Positions 8,175-17,975 of a stretch of 64,000 bases of DNA are shown one piece after another. Source of the DNA: an uncultured Bacteroides sp. (GTDB taxonomy: Bacteria; Bacteroidota; Bacteroidia; Bacteroidales; Bacteroidaceae); NCBI GenBank assembly GCA_900553815.1, contig USEY01000002.1:52355-116354 (forward strand). Direction: 5' to 3'. Each line of letters opens with the position of its first letter. Position 1 is the stretch's first letter. The position numbers and the translations under genes were made by a program. The notes below the pieces were generated by a model, which worked only from the letters and a program-made list of their open reading frames with translations, was not told where the DNA came from and searched no databases.

Positions 8175-9722
8175 TTACTCGCCCGGATACGGAATCAATT
8201 CACCCGACGAACGGTAAGAAGGCCGCTGCGCATCGCGCTCCTTCAGGTAAGTGGTCAGTTCGGCAGCCAACTCCTTCACCTTCTCGGGCATACGAACCGC
8301 CAGGTCGTTCTGCTCGCCAATGTCCTGGCGCACATTGTAGAGGCGGCATTGGCGGGTCTCCCAAGTATATATCAGGTGATAGTCGCCCTTGAGGATAGAC
8401 GAATAGGCCCCATAGCCCTCATCCATGTTTTGCGTCTCGCCCCAAAGGTTGGGAAAGTGCCAGATGATGGGTCGTTCACGACGCACATCGGGTTGCTTCA
8501 GCACATCCACAAAGCTCACGCCGTCCACCGTCTGACAAGTCTGGTAACGACTGACGCCCGCCATCTCCAGAATAGTGGGAAAGAAATCTTCTATCATGAC
8601 GCGCTGGTCGTTCTGCGTATTACCCTGCGTGACACCCGGCCAGTAGACCATCATGGGCTCGCGCACACCACCCATGAAGGCCGAACCCTTGCCCGCACGT
8701 GCCGGCCAGTTTTGGTCACGGTTGGCACGCCCCTGACGCTGGTTGTTCAGTCCCTGCCCGCCGTTGTCTGACATGAACAGAACGATGGTATTGCGCCCTA
8801 CCTCAGGATTTTGCTCCAGGTAGTCCAGTATGTCGCCCAAACTCTTGTCCATACCCTCTACCAAAGCAGCGTAGCGCACCTCTTTCTCGTTCAGCGTGTC
8901 GTTCAGCTGCTTGTCAAAGCGCCCGCGGTAGTTAGGACAGAACCGTTTGTCCTCGTCGTAAGGCGAATGTACGGCATAATGCGACATGTAGAGGTAGAAC
9001 GGCTTCTTCATGTCCACCGACTGCTGCATGGCAGCCAAAGCCTCACGAGTCAGCGCCTCGGTAATAAAGATATCTTGTCCATGGTATTTCTCCAATCCAT
9101 GAACCGCAAACGGCGTTCCTTCGCCAAAGTTCTTGGTACCCAGATAGCTGCCCGGCGCACCATTGGGACCGCCGGCTATGTTTACGTCGAAGCCCATGGT
9201 GGCAGGGTCGGCACCGGGCGTAGTACGTGCCCCAAAGTGTGCCTTGCCACAATGGATGGTGCGGTAACCGTTATCCTTCAGCACCTGTGCTATTGAGGTT
9301 ATGGGTGTTGAATTATTGATTTGTCCGGCCGTATTGGCGGGTTGTATGCCGTTGTAGTTCCACTGGGGCAAACTGATGACATCGCTTTTGGCGTCGGTCT
9401 GCTGGTCCAGCTCCAGTGTCCAGTTAGTCACGCGGTGGCGCGCGGCGTTCATGCCCGACATGAGGCTGCAACGTGTGGGCGACGAAATGGCGCAGGCGTA
9501 AGCCTCGGTGAAGCGGACGCCCAAGCGGGCCATACGCTCCATGTTGGGCGTGTGATAGCGATGGTTCAGGTTAGTCCGCTCGTTGTTGTAGAAGGGAACG
9601 GAAGTGTCTTGCCAGCCCATATCGTCCACAAGGAACATGATGATGTTGGGGCGACTGTCGGTCTGGGCCGTAGAGGCAAGCGCCGAAAGCAAGAGGCACG
9701 GCGCGGTAATTAGTCTTTTCAT
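8175..9722 (-). CDS. Sulfatase, family S1 (possibly subfamily S1_16)
   Basis: Exported sulfatase that hydrolyses sulfate esters from glycans. A signal peptide (MKRLITAPCLLLSALASTAQ) is followed by the metal-binding LVDDMGW and the formylglycine motif S80-S-P-T-R, serine-type and therefore dependent on the radical SAM maturase anSME, which is not encoded here. HYAVHSPYD and MSDNGGQ supply further expected active-site residues. The pattern YHTPNMERMARLGVRFTEAYA suggests S1_16, some members of which act on 4-sulfated Gal/GalNAc; this is recalled family knowledge and the substrate is uncertain. Divergent from the sulfatase at 9939, with its own -7 element at 9800. Confidence 0.9.
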   Translation of the reverse strand: MKRLITAPCLLLSALASTAQTDSRPNIIMFLVDDMGWQDTSVPFYNNERTNLNHRYHTPNMERMARLGVRFTEAYACAISSPTRCSLMSGMNAARHRVTNWTLELDQQTDAKSDVISLPQWNYNGIQPANTAGQINNSTPITSIAQVLKDNGYRTIHCGKAHFGARTTPGADPATMGFDVNIAGGPNGAPGSYLGTKNFGEGTPFAVHGLEKYHGQDIFITEALTREALAAMQQSVDMKKPFYLYMSHYAVHSPYDEDKRFCPNYRGRFDKQLNDTLNEKEVRYAALVEGMDKSLGDILDYLEQNPEVGRNTIVLFMSDNGGQGLNNQRQGRANRDQNWPARAGKGSAFMGGVREPMMVYWPGVTQGNTQNDQRVMIEDFFPTILEMAGVSRYQTCQTVDGVSFVDVLKQPDVRRERPIIWHFPNLWGETQNMDEGYGAYSSILKGDYHLIYTWETRQCRLYNVRQDIGEQNDLAVRMPEKVKELAAELTTYLKERDAQRPSYRSSGELIPYPGE

Positions 9723-9799
9723 GGTTGTTTTGGGATTCTATAATGATGAAACAGATTCAAAAAAACGATTCAAACAGAGGTTGTACGAAAGAAACGTTC

Positions 9800-9807
9800 C
9801 AAAGATA
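9800..9807 (-). promoter_or_regulatory. Bacteroides -7 element for the 8175-9722 sulfatase
   Basis: CAAAGATA on the plus strand reads TATCTTTG on the minus strand, an exact TAnnTTTG match about 80 bp upstream of the start codon. It lies in the 216-bp divergent gap between two sulfatase genes. Confidence 0.55.
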
Positions 9808-9938
9808 CGATTAAAAAACGGCTAAACTCCTGTCTATAAACATATCCTGCGCTATAATTTAGCTTCTTTAACAGGCTTCTTCCCGACAATAAGCAAACAA
9901 ATGCCTACTTTTATTCTATAAATCTTCTTTATTGACTC

Positions 9939-11465
9939 ATGAAAACCCAGAAAACCCTACTTCTCGGCTCGCTGCTGCTATGCGGCACCAGCCTGGCGGC
10001 GCAAAAACAAGAGCGTCCCAACATTCTGTTCATCCTGTGCGACGACATGGGATACGGCGACCTGGCCTGCTACGGACAACCCTACATCCGCACTCCCCAC
10101 ATTGACCAACTGGCCGCCGAAGGCATGCGCTTCACCCAGGCCTACGCCGGAAGTCCCGTCAGTGCCCCTTCGCGCGCGTCACTGATGACCGGACAACACA
10201 CCGGCCACTGCCTGGTGCGCGGCAACAAGGAATACTGGCCGCAGAGCCCCGTCGTGATGTATGGCAACAACCGCGACTACGGCGTCGTGGGCCAGATGCC
10301 CTACGACCCGCAGCACATCATCCTGCCCGAAGTGATGAAGCAGAACGGATACACCACCGGCATGTTCGGTAAGTGGGCCGGAGGCTACGAAGGCTCGGAA
10401 TCCACACCCGACAAGCGGGGCATTGACGAATACTACGGCTACATCTGCCAGTTCCAGGCACACCTCTACTACCCCAACTTCCTGAACCGCTACAGCAAGG
10501 CCATGGGCGACACGGCTGTGGTGCGCGAAGTGCTGGAAGAAAACATAGCCTACCCCATGTTCGGCCCCGACTACGAAAAGCGTACCCAGTACTCGGCCGA
10601 CCTTATCCACCGCAAGGCCATGGAATGGATTGACCGCCAGGATGGCCGGCAGCCGTTCATGGGCATACTGACCTATACCCTGCCCCACGCCGAGCTGGTG
10701 CAGCCCGACGACTCGCTGCTGCAAGCCTACAAGAAGCAGTTCTTCGAAGACAAGACCTGGGGCGGACAGGAAGGCAGCCGCTACAACGCCACCATACACA
10801 CTCATGCCCAGTTTGCCGCCATGATTACAAGGCTCGACGCCTACGTGGGTGAGATAATGGACAAGCTGAAACAGAAGGGGCTGGACCAAAACACCATCGT
10901 AGTGTTTACCAGTGACAACGGCCCCCACGAGGAAGGCGGTGCCGACCCCACCTTCTTCGGACGCGACGGCAAGCTGCGCGGACTGAAACGCCAGTGCTAC
11001 GAGGGCGGCATCCGCATACCCTTCATCGTGCGCTGGCCCGAACGGGTGAAAGCCGGAACGGTAAGCGACCACCAGCTGGCCTTCTACGACGTGATGCCCA
11101 CCTTCTGCGAACTTATCGGCGACAAGAAGTTCCCCAAGAAGTACCTCAACAAGCGACTGCCCGGCGACTGCTTCGACGGCATTTCTTTCGCCCCCGAACT
11201 GACAGGCCGCCCCGAAGCCCAGCAGAAGCACGACTACCTGTACTGGGAGTTCCACGAAACAGACCAGATTGGCGTGCGCATGGGCGACTGGAAGATGGTA
11301 GTGAAGAAAGGGATTCCCCATCTGTACGACCTCTCGACCGACATCCACGAAGACCATGACGTGGCCGCACAGCATCCCGACATCGTGAACCGCATGAAAG
11401 CCATCATACAGGCCGAACACCGTCCCAGTGCCGACTTCAAGGTGACGCTGCCTGCGACCGACTGA
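9939..11465 (+). CDS. Sulfatase, family S1 (resembles S1_15, 6-O-sulfated Gal/GalNAc)
   Basis: Exported 508-residue sulfatase with signal peptide MKTQKTLLLGSLLLCGTSLA, metal-binding ILCDDMGYGDL and formylglycine motif S75-A-P-S-R followed by ASLMTG. The adjoining QHTGHCLVRGNKEYWP is the hallmark that made me place it near GALNS-like S1_15 enzymes, known in Bacteroides to remove 6-O-sulfate from galactose or GalNAc. TSDNGPHEEGG and WEFHET complete the fold. Transcribed divergently from the other small-locus sulfatase and convergently toward GH2. Substrate assignment is inference; the sulfatase assignment itself is secure. Confidence 0.92.
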   Translation: MKTQKTLLLGSLLLCGTSLAAQKQERPNILFILCDDMGYGDLACYGQPYIRTPHIDQLAAEGMRFTQAYAGSPVSAPSRASLMTGQHTGHCLVRGNKEYWPQSPVVMYGNNRDYGVVGQMPYDPQHIILPEVMKQNGYTTGMFGKWAGGYEGSESTPDKRGIDEYYGYICQFQAHLYYPNFLNRYSKAMGDTAVVREVLEENIAYPMFGPDYEKRTQYSADLIHRKAMEWIDRQDGRQPFMGILTYTLPHAELVQPDDSLLQAYKKQFFEDKTWGGQEGSRYNATIHTHAQFAAMITRLDAYVGEIMDKLKQKGLDQNTIVVFTSDNGPHEEGGADPTFFGRDGKLRGLKRQCYEGGIRIPFIVRWPERVKAGTVSDHQLAFYDVMPTFCELIGDKKFPKKYLNKRLPGDCFDGISFAPELTGRPEAQQKHDYLYWEFHETDQIGVRMGDWKMVVKKGIPHLYDLSTDIHEDHDVAAQHPDIVNRMKAIIQAEHRPSADFKVTLPATD

Positions 11466-11532
11466 CTACAATCGGCCACCTCATCTGCCATGTCAGCCGA
11501 AAGCCCGGCAAGACATGCTCCACAGCCCATTT

Positions 11533-11642
11533 ATTAGTAGTCCACTGCTTGGTCGATAGCAGTGGACTACTAACGTATTGGGAGTGTACTGCTAACGCGA
11601 TAGCAGTTAACTGCTAACACGACAGCAGTGGACTACTATCCA
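11533..11642. repeat. Five 22-bp palindromic repeat units (family A, copy 2)
   Basis: Units begin at 11533, 11555, 11577, 11599 and 11621, a strict 22-bp period. The unit at 11599 contains the perfect palindrome AGCAGTTAACTGCT; neighbours carry degenerate halves (AGCAGTGGACTACT and similar). Located between convergent sulfatase and GH2 genes, as for copy 1. Confidence 0.85.
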
Positions 11643-11662
11643 AAGCCCTCCGTACCCTTGCC

Positions 11663-11688
11663 AGAAGCCCTACAGAGAGGGGGCTTCT
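11663..11688. terminator. Hairpin in convergent gap
   Basis: Perfect arms AGAAGCCC (11663-11670) and GGGCTTCT (11681-11688) between the repeat array and the larger hairpin at 11718. Possibly part of a double terminator. Confidence 0.45.
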
Positions 11689-11717
11689 CCCTCATATCCG
11701 CCCTACAATCAAACAAA

Positions 11718-11759
11718 AGGGAAGTGCACATGGCCTGTCCGGCTTCCGTGCACTTCCCT
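11718..11759. terminator. Bidirectional hairpin between sulfatase and GH2
   Basis: Perfect 12-bp arms AGGGAAGTGCAC (11718-11729) and GTGCACTTCCCT (11748-11759) in the convergent gap between the + sulfatase and the - GH2 gene; it can serve both transcripts. Confidence 0.65.
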
Positions 11760-11888
11760 CACTATTATTTCTGCCTATAAAACTTCTGCATGCGCAGGCC
11801 CCTGACCCGACATATAAATATAATTAGCTAATACCCATCTAGTGTTACAAAAACGCGACAGGAAGCCTGCGCCGCAAAGGTCAGTATC

Positions 11889-14579
11889 CTATTCAAAGTC
11901 ACTCTGCTGCCGCTCCACCTCTTTCAGTTTCAGACGGTTCAGTTCCTGCTGCAGCTGCCTCAGTTGTTCTTCACAGTCCTGTCGGCCCACAGTGCCGGTT
12001 CCATCAGTATCCCGATTGTCGGCCTGCTCCCTGCGACTTAATTCTTCGGGGTCGGCCACCAATTTATGACTGGCAGGACCTACCGGGATTTCCAGTTCGG
12101 CAGACAAAGGCGTATGCTTGCCCGGCAGACTGACAGAGGCACGCACCTTGATGGTACCCTCGGTAGACAAGGCGCGCACCAGCACCGGAGCCGTGCCCCA
12201 CTGCACCTCACGCGGATTGGTAAAGGTTTCGGCATTGCCCACCAGCTCGCCCGGCCCTTCTATCTCAAACTTCACGTGGTAGTTGTTCAGCCGCTTGATG
12301 CTACCCTTGTCATCGGCCACGGCAGCCACCACTGTCAGCAAGTCAGAACCGTCGGCTTTCATTTCCACGCCCTCATTGTCGGCCCACAACAGCAGACGCG
12401 ACGGACGGCGGGCTGGCATTACCTTGTGTGTAGCCACCACTTTGCCGTCCACCAGCCCTTCGGCCAGCAGATAAGATTCGTCCTGTTTCTTGCCACGCGA
12501 CAGAGCCTTGTCGTGCATCACGTCGAACACGTCCTTGAAAGTAATGACGGGCGACGGCATGCCCTCCGTAGCAGCCGGCTTGCGGTAAGTAAACTGCTGG
12601 CCGTCCTTGCAATAACTGAGGCGAACCTCATCGCAATTGCTGTAGACAGTGACATCGCGGGGCGAGAAAGGCGTCATGGCGTTGGCTATATAGACCATGG
12701 GACCAGTCTCGGCCGGCAGGTCAGGATTGACTTCGGCCGGGCGCTGCGAACAAAACATATAGTAGGACAGCTTGGGCTGTCTGAAGGCGTCCATGATGCC
12801 GCCATAGAAGGGGTCGGGATGATAGCCACGCTGGTGGTCGAACGAGTGCCACAGGCAGCCGCCCATATGCTGACGCGGATTTCGGTAGAGTACGTCGTAG
12901 TTGGTATACGTATAGTCGGTCCGTGCATATCCCTGCGCCTGAATCAGCATGGGCACTTCGCCCCAGGCACGGTTGACACGGCTGGGTGAGTTGTGCGAAT
13001 TCCAGTCATCCACATTGTCGCCCCACTCGCGGGTAAAGTAAGCCACTGCCGAGTCAAGCTTCTTGGTGTTGAAGGCTCCACCCAGTCCGTTGAGCGGATG
13101 GGTGAACTGTACCGGGAAGTATTCGTGGCCACGCGCCGTGGCGTCGCAACCGGCATAGCAGTAAGGATAAGGATATTCCTCATGCACAATGTCGAGCACG
13201 TTCTTGGCAAAATCCTCGGGATACCAGGTTTCGTTCAGGATAGGCTCCCACAGCCACACGGAAGGATGGTTGCGGTCGCGACGCACCATGTTGCGTATAT
13301 CGCTGTAGACCCGCTGGGCAAAGATGGGTTCCTTATTCCAGAATTGCCAGCCCGGCGTGTTGACAATGACAAAGAGCCCCAGTTCGTCGCAAGCATCCAT
13401 GAAGGCCGGGTCTTGCGGATAGTGGGCGTTGCGTATGACACGCAGTCCGGCATCGCGCAGTTTCTTGGCGTCACGCCAGTGCAGACTATTGCTCAGGGCA
13501 TTGCCTACGACGGCAAAGTCCTGATGGCGGTTGGCACCGATAAGCGGATGCGGATAGGGCTTGCCGTTGAGCCAGAAGCCGTCCTTACCTTTGAACTCAA
13601 TGCTGCGTATGCCTATGCGACGGCGGTAGCCGTCAACGGTCTGCCCGTGATTGTCATTGACAAGTACATGCAGTTGGTAGAGGTAAGGTGAGTCAGGGTC
13701 CCAAAGATGGGGTTTATCCACCTTCATCTGCGTATGTATCTGTCGTGCCTTGCCATGCGACACGGAAAGCTTCTTGCGAGACGTCTGAACCAGATTGCCC
13801 GCCTTGTCGTAGAGCTGAAACACGGCCTCGCCCGTGAAGCCCTTGTCCGACAGGTTGCGTACATGCAAGTCCAGATTCACTTCGGCCCGGTCTTCCGACA
13901 CGTTATTGTAGGATACAAACAGTCCACCGCCGGCCGTCTGGTCTTCGTAGTTGGGGTCGGTGATGAAAACCCGGTTGTGAGCCACCATCCAGCAGTCGCG
14001 ATAGATGCCGCCGAAGTAGGCAAAATCGAGCATGTCCTGCGGTTTGCCCGGCGGATAGGCGGGATCATCGCTATTGTCGGTCCATACGGCTATGACGTTG
14101 TCCTGACCAAATTTCAGCAGGCTGGTCACATCGGCAATCACCGGCAGATAGCCACCGAAATGCTCTTTGACAAGCGTTCCGTTGACCCAAACTTTCGATT
14201 TGCCCATGATGGCCTCGAAGTGCAGGAAGAGTTGTTTGCCCTCCCACTCTGCCAGCGGTGTGAAGTGCTTGCGATACCAGGCTTCGCCCTGATAGTTCAC
14301 GCAGCCACTGGCCTCGGTCGGTAAGTACTCCAGACCATCGGGCAGTGAAACCAGTTGCCAGCCACGGTCGTCAAAGTCTGACTGTTCGGCTCCCTGCGCA
14401 CTACCCTTGCAGAAACGCCAGGCAGGATTCATATTGAAGGCCGAACGGCCGGTATTTGGCAGCTGGAAAAAACCAGCCATAGAGTATTCAGGTTGGTGCG
14501 CGGACAGCATCTGTTGAGGCAAAACCAGCAGCAGTGCCACCGCAAACAGCGCGCGGCACAAAGTGATGATACTTTTCAT
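11889..14579 (-). CDS. Glycoside hydrolase family 2 protein with C-terminal coiled coil
   Basis: Exported exo-acting GH2 enzyme, probably a beta-galactosidase or related retaining glycosidase. I start it at the ATG at 14579 (MKSIITLCRALFAVALLLVL), which begins a signal peptide and lies 37 bp after the upstream sulfatase; the 68 upstream codons overlap that gene. The order is jelly-roll sugar-binding domain, Ig-like domain, then TIM barrel with the acid/base Glu in LNETW (about 448) and the nucleophile Glu in TREWGD (about 515). An Ig-like tail follows. The last 60 residues (EELSRREQ through QLQQELNRLKLKEVERQ) are a charged coiled coil not expected in GH2. Last gene of the PUL1 minus-strand series. 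Confidence 0.88.
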   Translation of the reverse strand: MKSIITLCRALFAVALLLVLPQQMLSAHQPEYSMAGFFQLPNTGRSAFNMNPAWRFCKGSAQGAEQSDFDDRGWQLVSLPDGLEYLPTEASGCVNYQGEAWYRKHFTPLAEWEGKQLFLHFEAIMGKSKVWVNGTLVKEHFGGYLPVIADVTSLLKFGQDNVIAVWTDNSDDPAYPPGKPQDMLDFAYFGGIYRDCWMVAHNRVFITDPNYEDQTAGGGLFVSYNNVSEDRAEVNLDLHVRNLSDKGFTGEAVFQLYDKAGNLVQTSRKKLSVSHGKARQIHTQMKVDKPHLWDPDSPYLYQLHVLVNDNHGQTVDGYRRRIGIRSIEFKGKDGFWLNGKPYPHPLIGANRHQDFAVVGNALSNSLHWRDAKKLRDAGLRVIRNAHYPQDPAFMDACDELGLFVIVNTPGWQFWNKEPIFAQRVYSDIRNMVRRDRNHPSVWLWEPILNETWYPEDFAKNVLDIVHEEYPYPYCYAGCDATARGHEYFPVQFTHPLNGLGGAFNTKKLDSAVAYFTREWGDNVDDWNSHNSPSRVNRAWGEVPMLIQAQGYARTDYTYTNYDVLYRNPRQHMGGCLWHSFDHQRGYHPDPFYGGIMDAFRQPKLSYYMFCSQRPAEVNPDLPAETGPMVYIANAMTPFSPRDVTVYSNCDEVRLSYCKDGQQFTYRKPAATEGMPSPVITFKDVFDVMHDKALSRGKKQDESYLLAEGLVDGKVVATHKVMPARRPSRLLLWADNEGVEMKADGSDLLTVVAAVADDKGSIKRLNNYHVKFEIEGPGELVGNAETFTNPREVQWGTAPVLVRALSTEGTIKVRASVSLPGKHTPLSAELEIPVGPASHKLVADPEELSRREQADNRDTDGTGTVGRQDCEEQLRQLQQELNRLKLKEVERQQSDFE

Positions 14580-14616
14580 AATGTTGCTTGTTTGTTCTAT
14601 TTTCAAATCCATATAC

Positions 14617-16185
14617 TTATTTCCCACTCTGGTCGGCATTCTTGGTCTTGTAAAAGTTAATACGGTCACCCCAAGGCTTGTTTTCCAACGGGAATACCTG
14701 ATGATGGTTGGCCCAGTCCACCCACTTGGCTTCCAGTTCCTCCATCTTATCGGGATATTGCGAAGACAAATCACGAGTTTCAAAAGGATCTTCGACCAGA
14801 TTTATCAGTTCCCACTGCTGGTTCTGGTCGACTCTGACCAGCTTCCAGTTTCCATCGATGATGGCACATGAACTTTGGTGCTCAAAATAGAGCGTACGGG
14901 GGTTAACCGCTTTGCCCGCAACTGCCGGCAACAGGCTGATGCCGGGCAAGTCAGCATGTCCGAATGCCGACGGCCAGTGGGCATGCGCCAAATCCATGCA
15001 AGTAGGCAACAGGTCGATGATGTGCGCAGGTTGCCGGCAAATGCCACCCTTGTCGCGGTTCTTGGCCGGGTCGCCATAAGTCACGATGAACGGAGTACTG
15101 GTGCCGCCTTGAAAACACCATTGCTTATAGCTACGGTAAGGCGTATTGGACAGGTCGGCCCTGAGCTGGTTCAAATAGCCACCCTCTCTGGTAGCTCCGT
15201 TGTCGCTAAGAAACAGAAAAACGGTATTGTCCAGCATACCTTTCTGCCTGAAGGCATCCACCAACAGACCTATGCCTTCGTCCATTATCTCTATCATGGC
15301 AGCGTAGGTAGCCATGTCGTGAATCCACTTTTCCTGCTGTTGCGACGTCAGGTCTTCCCAAGTCGGACGCTTGCCACTAAACTCTTGGCTGAACATGGGC
15401 AACTGCATGGTGTCGGGCACCAGCCCCAGCTGTTTCTGCTTCTCAAAGCGCTGGCGTCGCAACACATCAAAGCCTACCTTATAGCGGTCCAGACACTGCT
15501 CTACACGGGCAGCCGGTGCATGCAACGGCAAATGGGGAGCATAATGAGCCACGTAGAGGAACATAGGTTCGCTGGCATCGTGTCGCTGGACAAAGCTAAC
15601 AGCCGAGTCAGTAATCGCATCGGTATAGTAATAATCGTCAGGAAAATCGTTGATACGCTCCAAATCGTTGTAGACGGGTGTGGGCTTGTAGTAGCTGCCT
15701 CCGCCGCTCAGGCAACCGTAGTAACGGTCGAAGCCGCGCTGCACCGGATAGCTGCCGTTGGGAGCATCGAAAGCGCCGTCAACAGTGACGTGCCACTTGC
15801 CACTCATGTAGGTGCGATAACCATTGGACTTCAGCACCTCGGCTATGGTGGGATATTCGCATGCAATCTGTCCGCGGTAGCCCGGACGGTGCTCGTCCAC
15901 AGCCGTCATCCAACCCATGCCCACCTCGTGCTGGTAGCGTCCGGTCAGCAAGGCTGCCCGACTGGGACAACTACGCCCCGTGTTCTTGAATTGGCTGAAG
16001 CGCAGACCTTGGGCGGCCAGGCTGTCAAGATGGGGAGTCTGTATCTCACTGCCATAGCAGCCAAGGTCGGAGAAGCCCATATCGTCGCACATAATGAGGA
16101 CAATGTTGGGCGCACTTTTCTCCTGTGCGGCAACTGCCGGCGCAAGAAGCGCCAGCAGGGCGGAAGAAAATAAGGTTTTATTCAT
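14617..16185 (-). CDS. Sulfatase, family S1 (resembles S1_4 arylsulfatase group)
   Basis: Exported 522-residue sulfatase: signal peptide MNKTLFSSALLALLAPAVAA, metal-binding IMCDDMGFSDLGCYG, and a serine-type formylglycine motif S72-C-P-S-R continuing AALLTGRY. The next residues, QHEVGMGWM, and later LYVAHYAPHLPLHAP resemble AslA/S1_4-type arylsulfatases, a group that in Bacteroides includes 3-O-sulfated galactose-specific enzymes. The cysteine inside the motif occupies the variable x position and is not the modified residue. The gene is 43 bp downstream of the 16229-17794 sulfatase and 37 bp upstream of GH2, so the three are very likely co-transcribed. Confidence 0.9.
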   Translation of the reverse strand: MNKTLFSSALLALLAPAVAAQEKSAPNIVLIMCDDMGFSDLGCYGSEIQTPHLDSLAAQGLRFSQFKNTGRSCPSRAALLTGRYQHEVGMGWMTAVDEHRPGYRGQIACEYPTIAEVLKSNGYRTYMSGKWHVTVDGAFDAPNGSYPVQRGFDRYYGCLSGGGSYYKPTPVYNDLERINDFPDDYYYTDAITDSAVSFVQRHDASEPMFLYVAHYAPHLPLHAPAARVEQCLDRYKVGFDVLRRQRFEKQKQLGLVPDTMQLPMFSQEFSGKRPTWEDLTSQQQEKWIHDMATYAAMIEIMDEGIGLLVDAFRQKGMLDNTVFLFLSDNGATREGGYLNQLRADLSNTPYRSYKQWCFQGGTSTPFIVTYGDPAKNRDKGGICRQPAHIIDLLPTCMDLAHAHWPSAFGHADLPGISLLPAVAGKAVNPRTLYFEHQSSCAIIDGNWKLVRVDQNQQWELINLVEDPFETRDLSSQYPDKMEELEAKWVDWANHHQVFPLENKPWGDRINFYKTKNADQSGK

Positions 16186-16228
16186 AACATCTCATGTTTA
16201 TCAAGGAAAGGTATTCACACTCGGATGG

Positions 16229-17794
16229 TCAGCGAGCGGCAGCCGATGTCCGCAACTGACGGAGCAGAGTCTCGAACTCAAAGACCAGGTCGGGATGTTG
16301 CAAAGCCACGTTGTCCTGCTCATACAGACCGGCATTCAGGTCGTAGAGCTGCGGCGTGCTGCTGTTTCCAGTTTCGCATTTGGCTCCCCAGGTCACCATG
16401 GCCGGACCGTCATTGGCCTCAATGTACTTCCAGTCGCCAGTGCGTATCGAAAGCACATGGTTGGCCGACTGTTCCACCACCCAGGGGCGACCAGTCGAGT
16501 CTGTACCCAGCAGATTGCCCAGCCGGTTCTGACTGTCAGGAGCACTGCCTTGGGGGAAGCGCGCACCTATCAGGGCACCGAGCGATGCCATCCAGTCTAT
16601 CTGCGACATCAGTACGTCAGACTCGCCCACAGGCTTGATGCCCTTGGGCCAGCGCACAATGGCGGGCACCATCGTGCCGCCTTCGTAAGCGCCGTACTTA
16701 TAACCGCGGAAAGGCCCGGCTGGCTTATGGTCGCCCAGCAGTTCTTCGGCCTGGTCCTGGTAGCCGTCGTCCACCACAGGACCGTTGTCGCTCGACAGGA
16801 TAATCAGCGTATTGTCGGCTATGCCCAGTTCGTCAAGTGTCTGCATAATTTGCCCTACACACCAGTCAAACTGCACAATGGCATCGCCACGCAGCCCCAT
16901 GGCCGACTGGCCGCGGAAGCGCGGATGGGGGAAGCGGGGAACATGCACGTCATTGGTGGCAAAGTAGAGAAAGAAAGGCTCGTTGCTGTGTGTCTTGATG
17001 AAATCTATGGCGTGCGACGTGATGGAGTCGGCAATATCCTCGTCCTTCCACAAGGCCTTGCCGCCGCCCTTCATGTAACCGATGCGGCTTATGCCGTTCA
17101 CGATGGACTGGTTGTGTCCATGGCTGGGCTTCAGGTTGAAGAGAAGTTCGGGATTGTCCTTACCGGTCGGTTCGCCGGGGAAGTTCCTGACGTAGCTCAC
17201 TTCGATGGGAGCTGAAGGGTCGTAGTTGGCCACAGAACCGTTCTCTATGAAAACGCAAGGCACGCGGTCGGCGGTAGCTGCCATGATGTAGTGGTAGTCA
17301 AAGCCCAGGTCGTAGAGCGACGAAGGCAATGGGGCATTCCAGTCCTGTGTGCCGGTTTTGTCGCCCAGTCCCAGGTGCCATTTACCAATGGCAGCTGTGG
17401 CATAACCCGAATGCTTGAACATATCGGCCATGGTGTACTGGCCAGGCTTGATAATCATGCCGGCATTACCTGCCGCGATGTCGGTGTCGCGCCGTCGCCA
17501 GGCATATTCGCCCGTCAGCAGTGAGTAACGTGAGGGGGTACTGGTAGAAGCTACGGCATGGACATTGGTAAACCGTATGCCTTCGGCAGCCAGCCGGTTG
17601 ACATTAGGTGTTTCCACACCCTTCGCACCATAGCACTGAAGGTCACCGTAGCCCAGGTCGTCGGCATAGATGATAACCACGTTGGGATGTTCGCGGTCTT
17701 GTACTTTCTTGTTCTTCTTGGGCGCTTCAGCCCCTACGGCCACAGCGGCCGCCACGGGCGAAAGCAGAGTCAAGGTTAATAAAGAGGATTTCAT
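16229..17794 (-). CDS. Sulfatase, family S1 (possibly S1_20)
   Basis: Exported sulfatase. Start set at the ATG at 17794 (MKSSLLTLTLLSPVAAAVAV), which provides a signal peptide; an upstream in-frame ATG at 17842 would bury it. The mature protein begins with a Lys-rich linker, then IIYADDLGYGDLQCYG (metal site) and serine-type S85-T-P-S-R with YSLLTGEYAWRRRD, a pattern I associate with S1_20, whose known Bacteroides members remove 3-O-sulfate from galactose at mucin ends. KPSHGHNQSIVNGISRIGYMKGG and LSSDNGPVVDDG complete the active site. The transcript may begin after the hairpin at 17879-17959 or by read-through from it. Confidence 0.88.
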   Translation of the reverse strand: MKSSLLTLTLLSPVAAAVAVGAEAPKKNKKVQDREHPNVVIIYADDLGYGDLQCYGAKGVETPNVNRLAAEGIRFTNVHAVASTSTPSRYSLLTGEYAWRRRDTDIAAGNAGMIIKPGQYTMADMFKHSGYATAAIGKWHLGLGDKTGTQDWNAPLPSSLYDLGFDYHYIMAATADRVPCVFIENGSVANYDPSAPIEVSYVRNFPGEPTGKDNPELLFNLKPSHGHNQSIVNGISRIGYMKGGGKALWKDEDIADSITSHAIDFIKTHSNEPFFLYFATNDVHVPRFPHPRFRGQSAMGLRGDAIVQFDWCVGQIMQTLDELGIADNTLIILSSDNGPVVDDGYQDQAEELLGDHKPAGPFRGYKYGAYEGGTMVPAIVRWPKGIKPVGESDVLMSQIDWMASLGALIGARFPQGSAPDSQNRLGNLLGTDSTGRPWVVEQSANHVLSIRTGDWKYIEANDGPAMVTWGAKCETGNSSTPQLYDLNAGLYEQDNVALQHPDLVFEFETLLRQLRTSAAAR

Positions 17795-17878
17795 GTTTTC
17801 CTGATTCGGAGATTGAGATAAAGGGGAAAAATTGGGAGGCAAGCAAAGCTATACTCCTGTGGAAAGTAAGAAACGAAA

Positions 17879-17959
17879 CGACAGAAGGAAGATGAATTAC
17901 TCCGGATAAAGAGGTTAAAAGATGACATCTTCCGGCAGTAAGTCATCCTCCTTCTGTCG
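17879..17959 (-). terminator. Long hairpin between two sulfatase genes of PUL1
   Basis: Outer arms CGACAGAAGGA (17879-17889) and TCCTTCTGTCG (17949-17959), 11 bp perfect; an inner imperfect stem (GATGAATTACT with AGTAAGTCATC) extends it. It follows the S1_11-like sulfatase stop by 17 bp and could separate PUL1 into an upstream and a downstream transcript. Confidence 0.65.
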
Positions 17960-17975
17960 CACGGCGGCCAACGTC

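Noticed and set aside
14579..14783. N-terminal extension of the GH2 protein up to the ATG at 14783
   Set aside because: It would overlap the upstream sulfatase in another frame and place 68 non-hydrophobic residues before the signal peptide.
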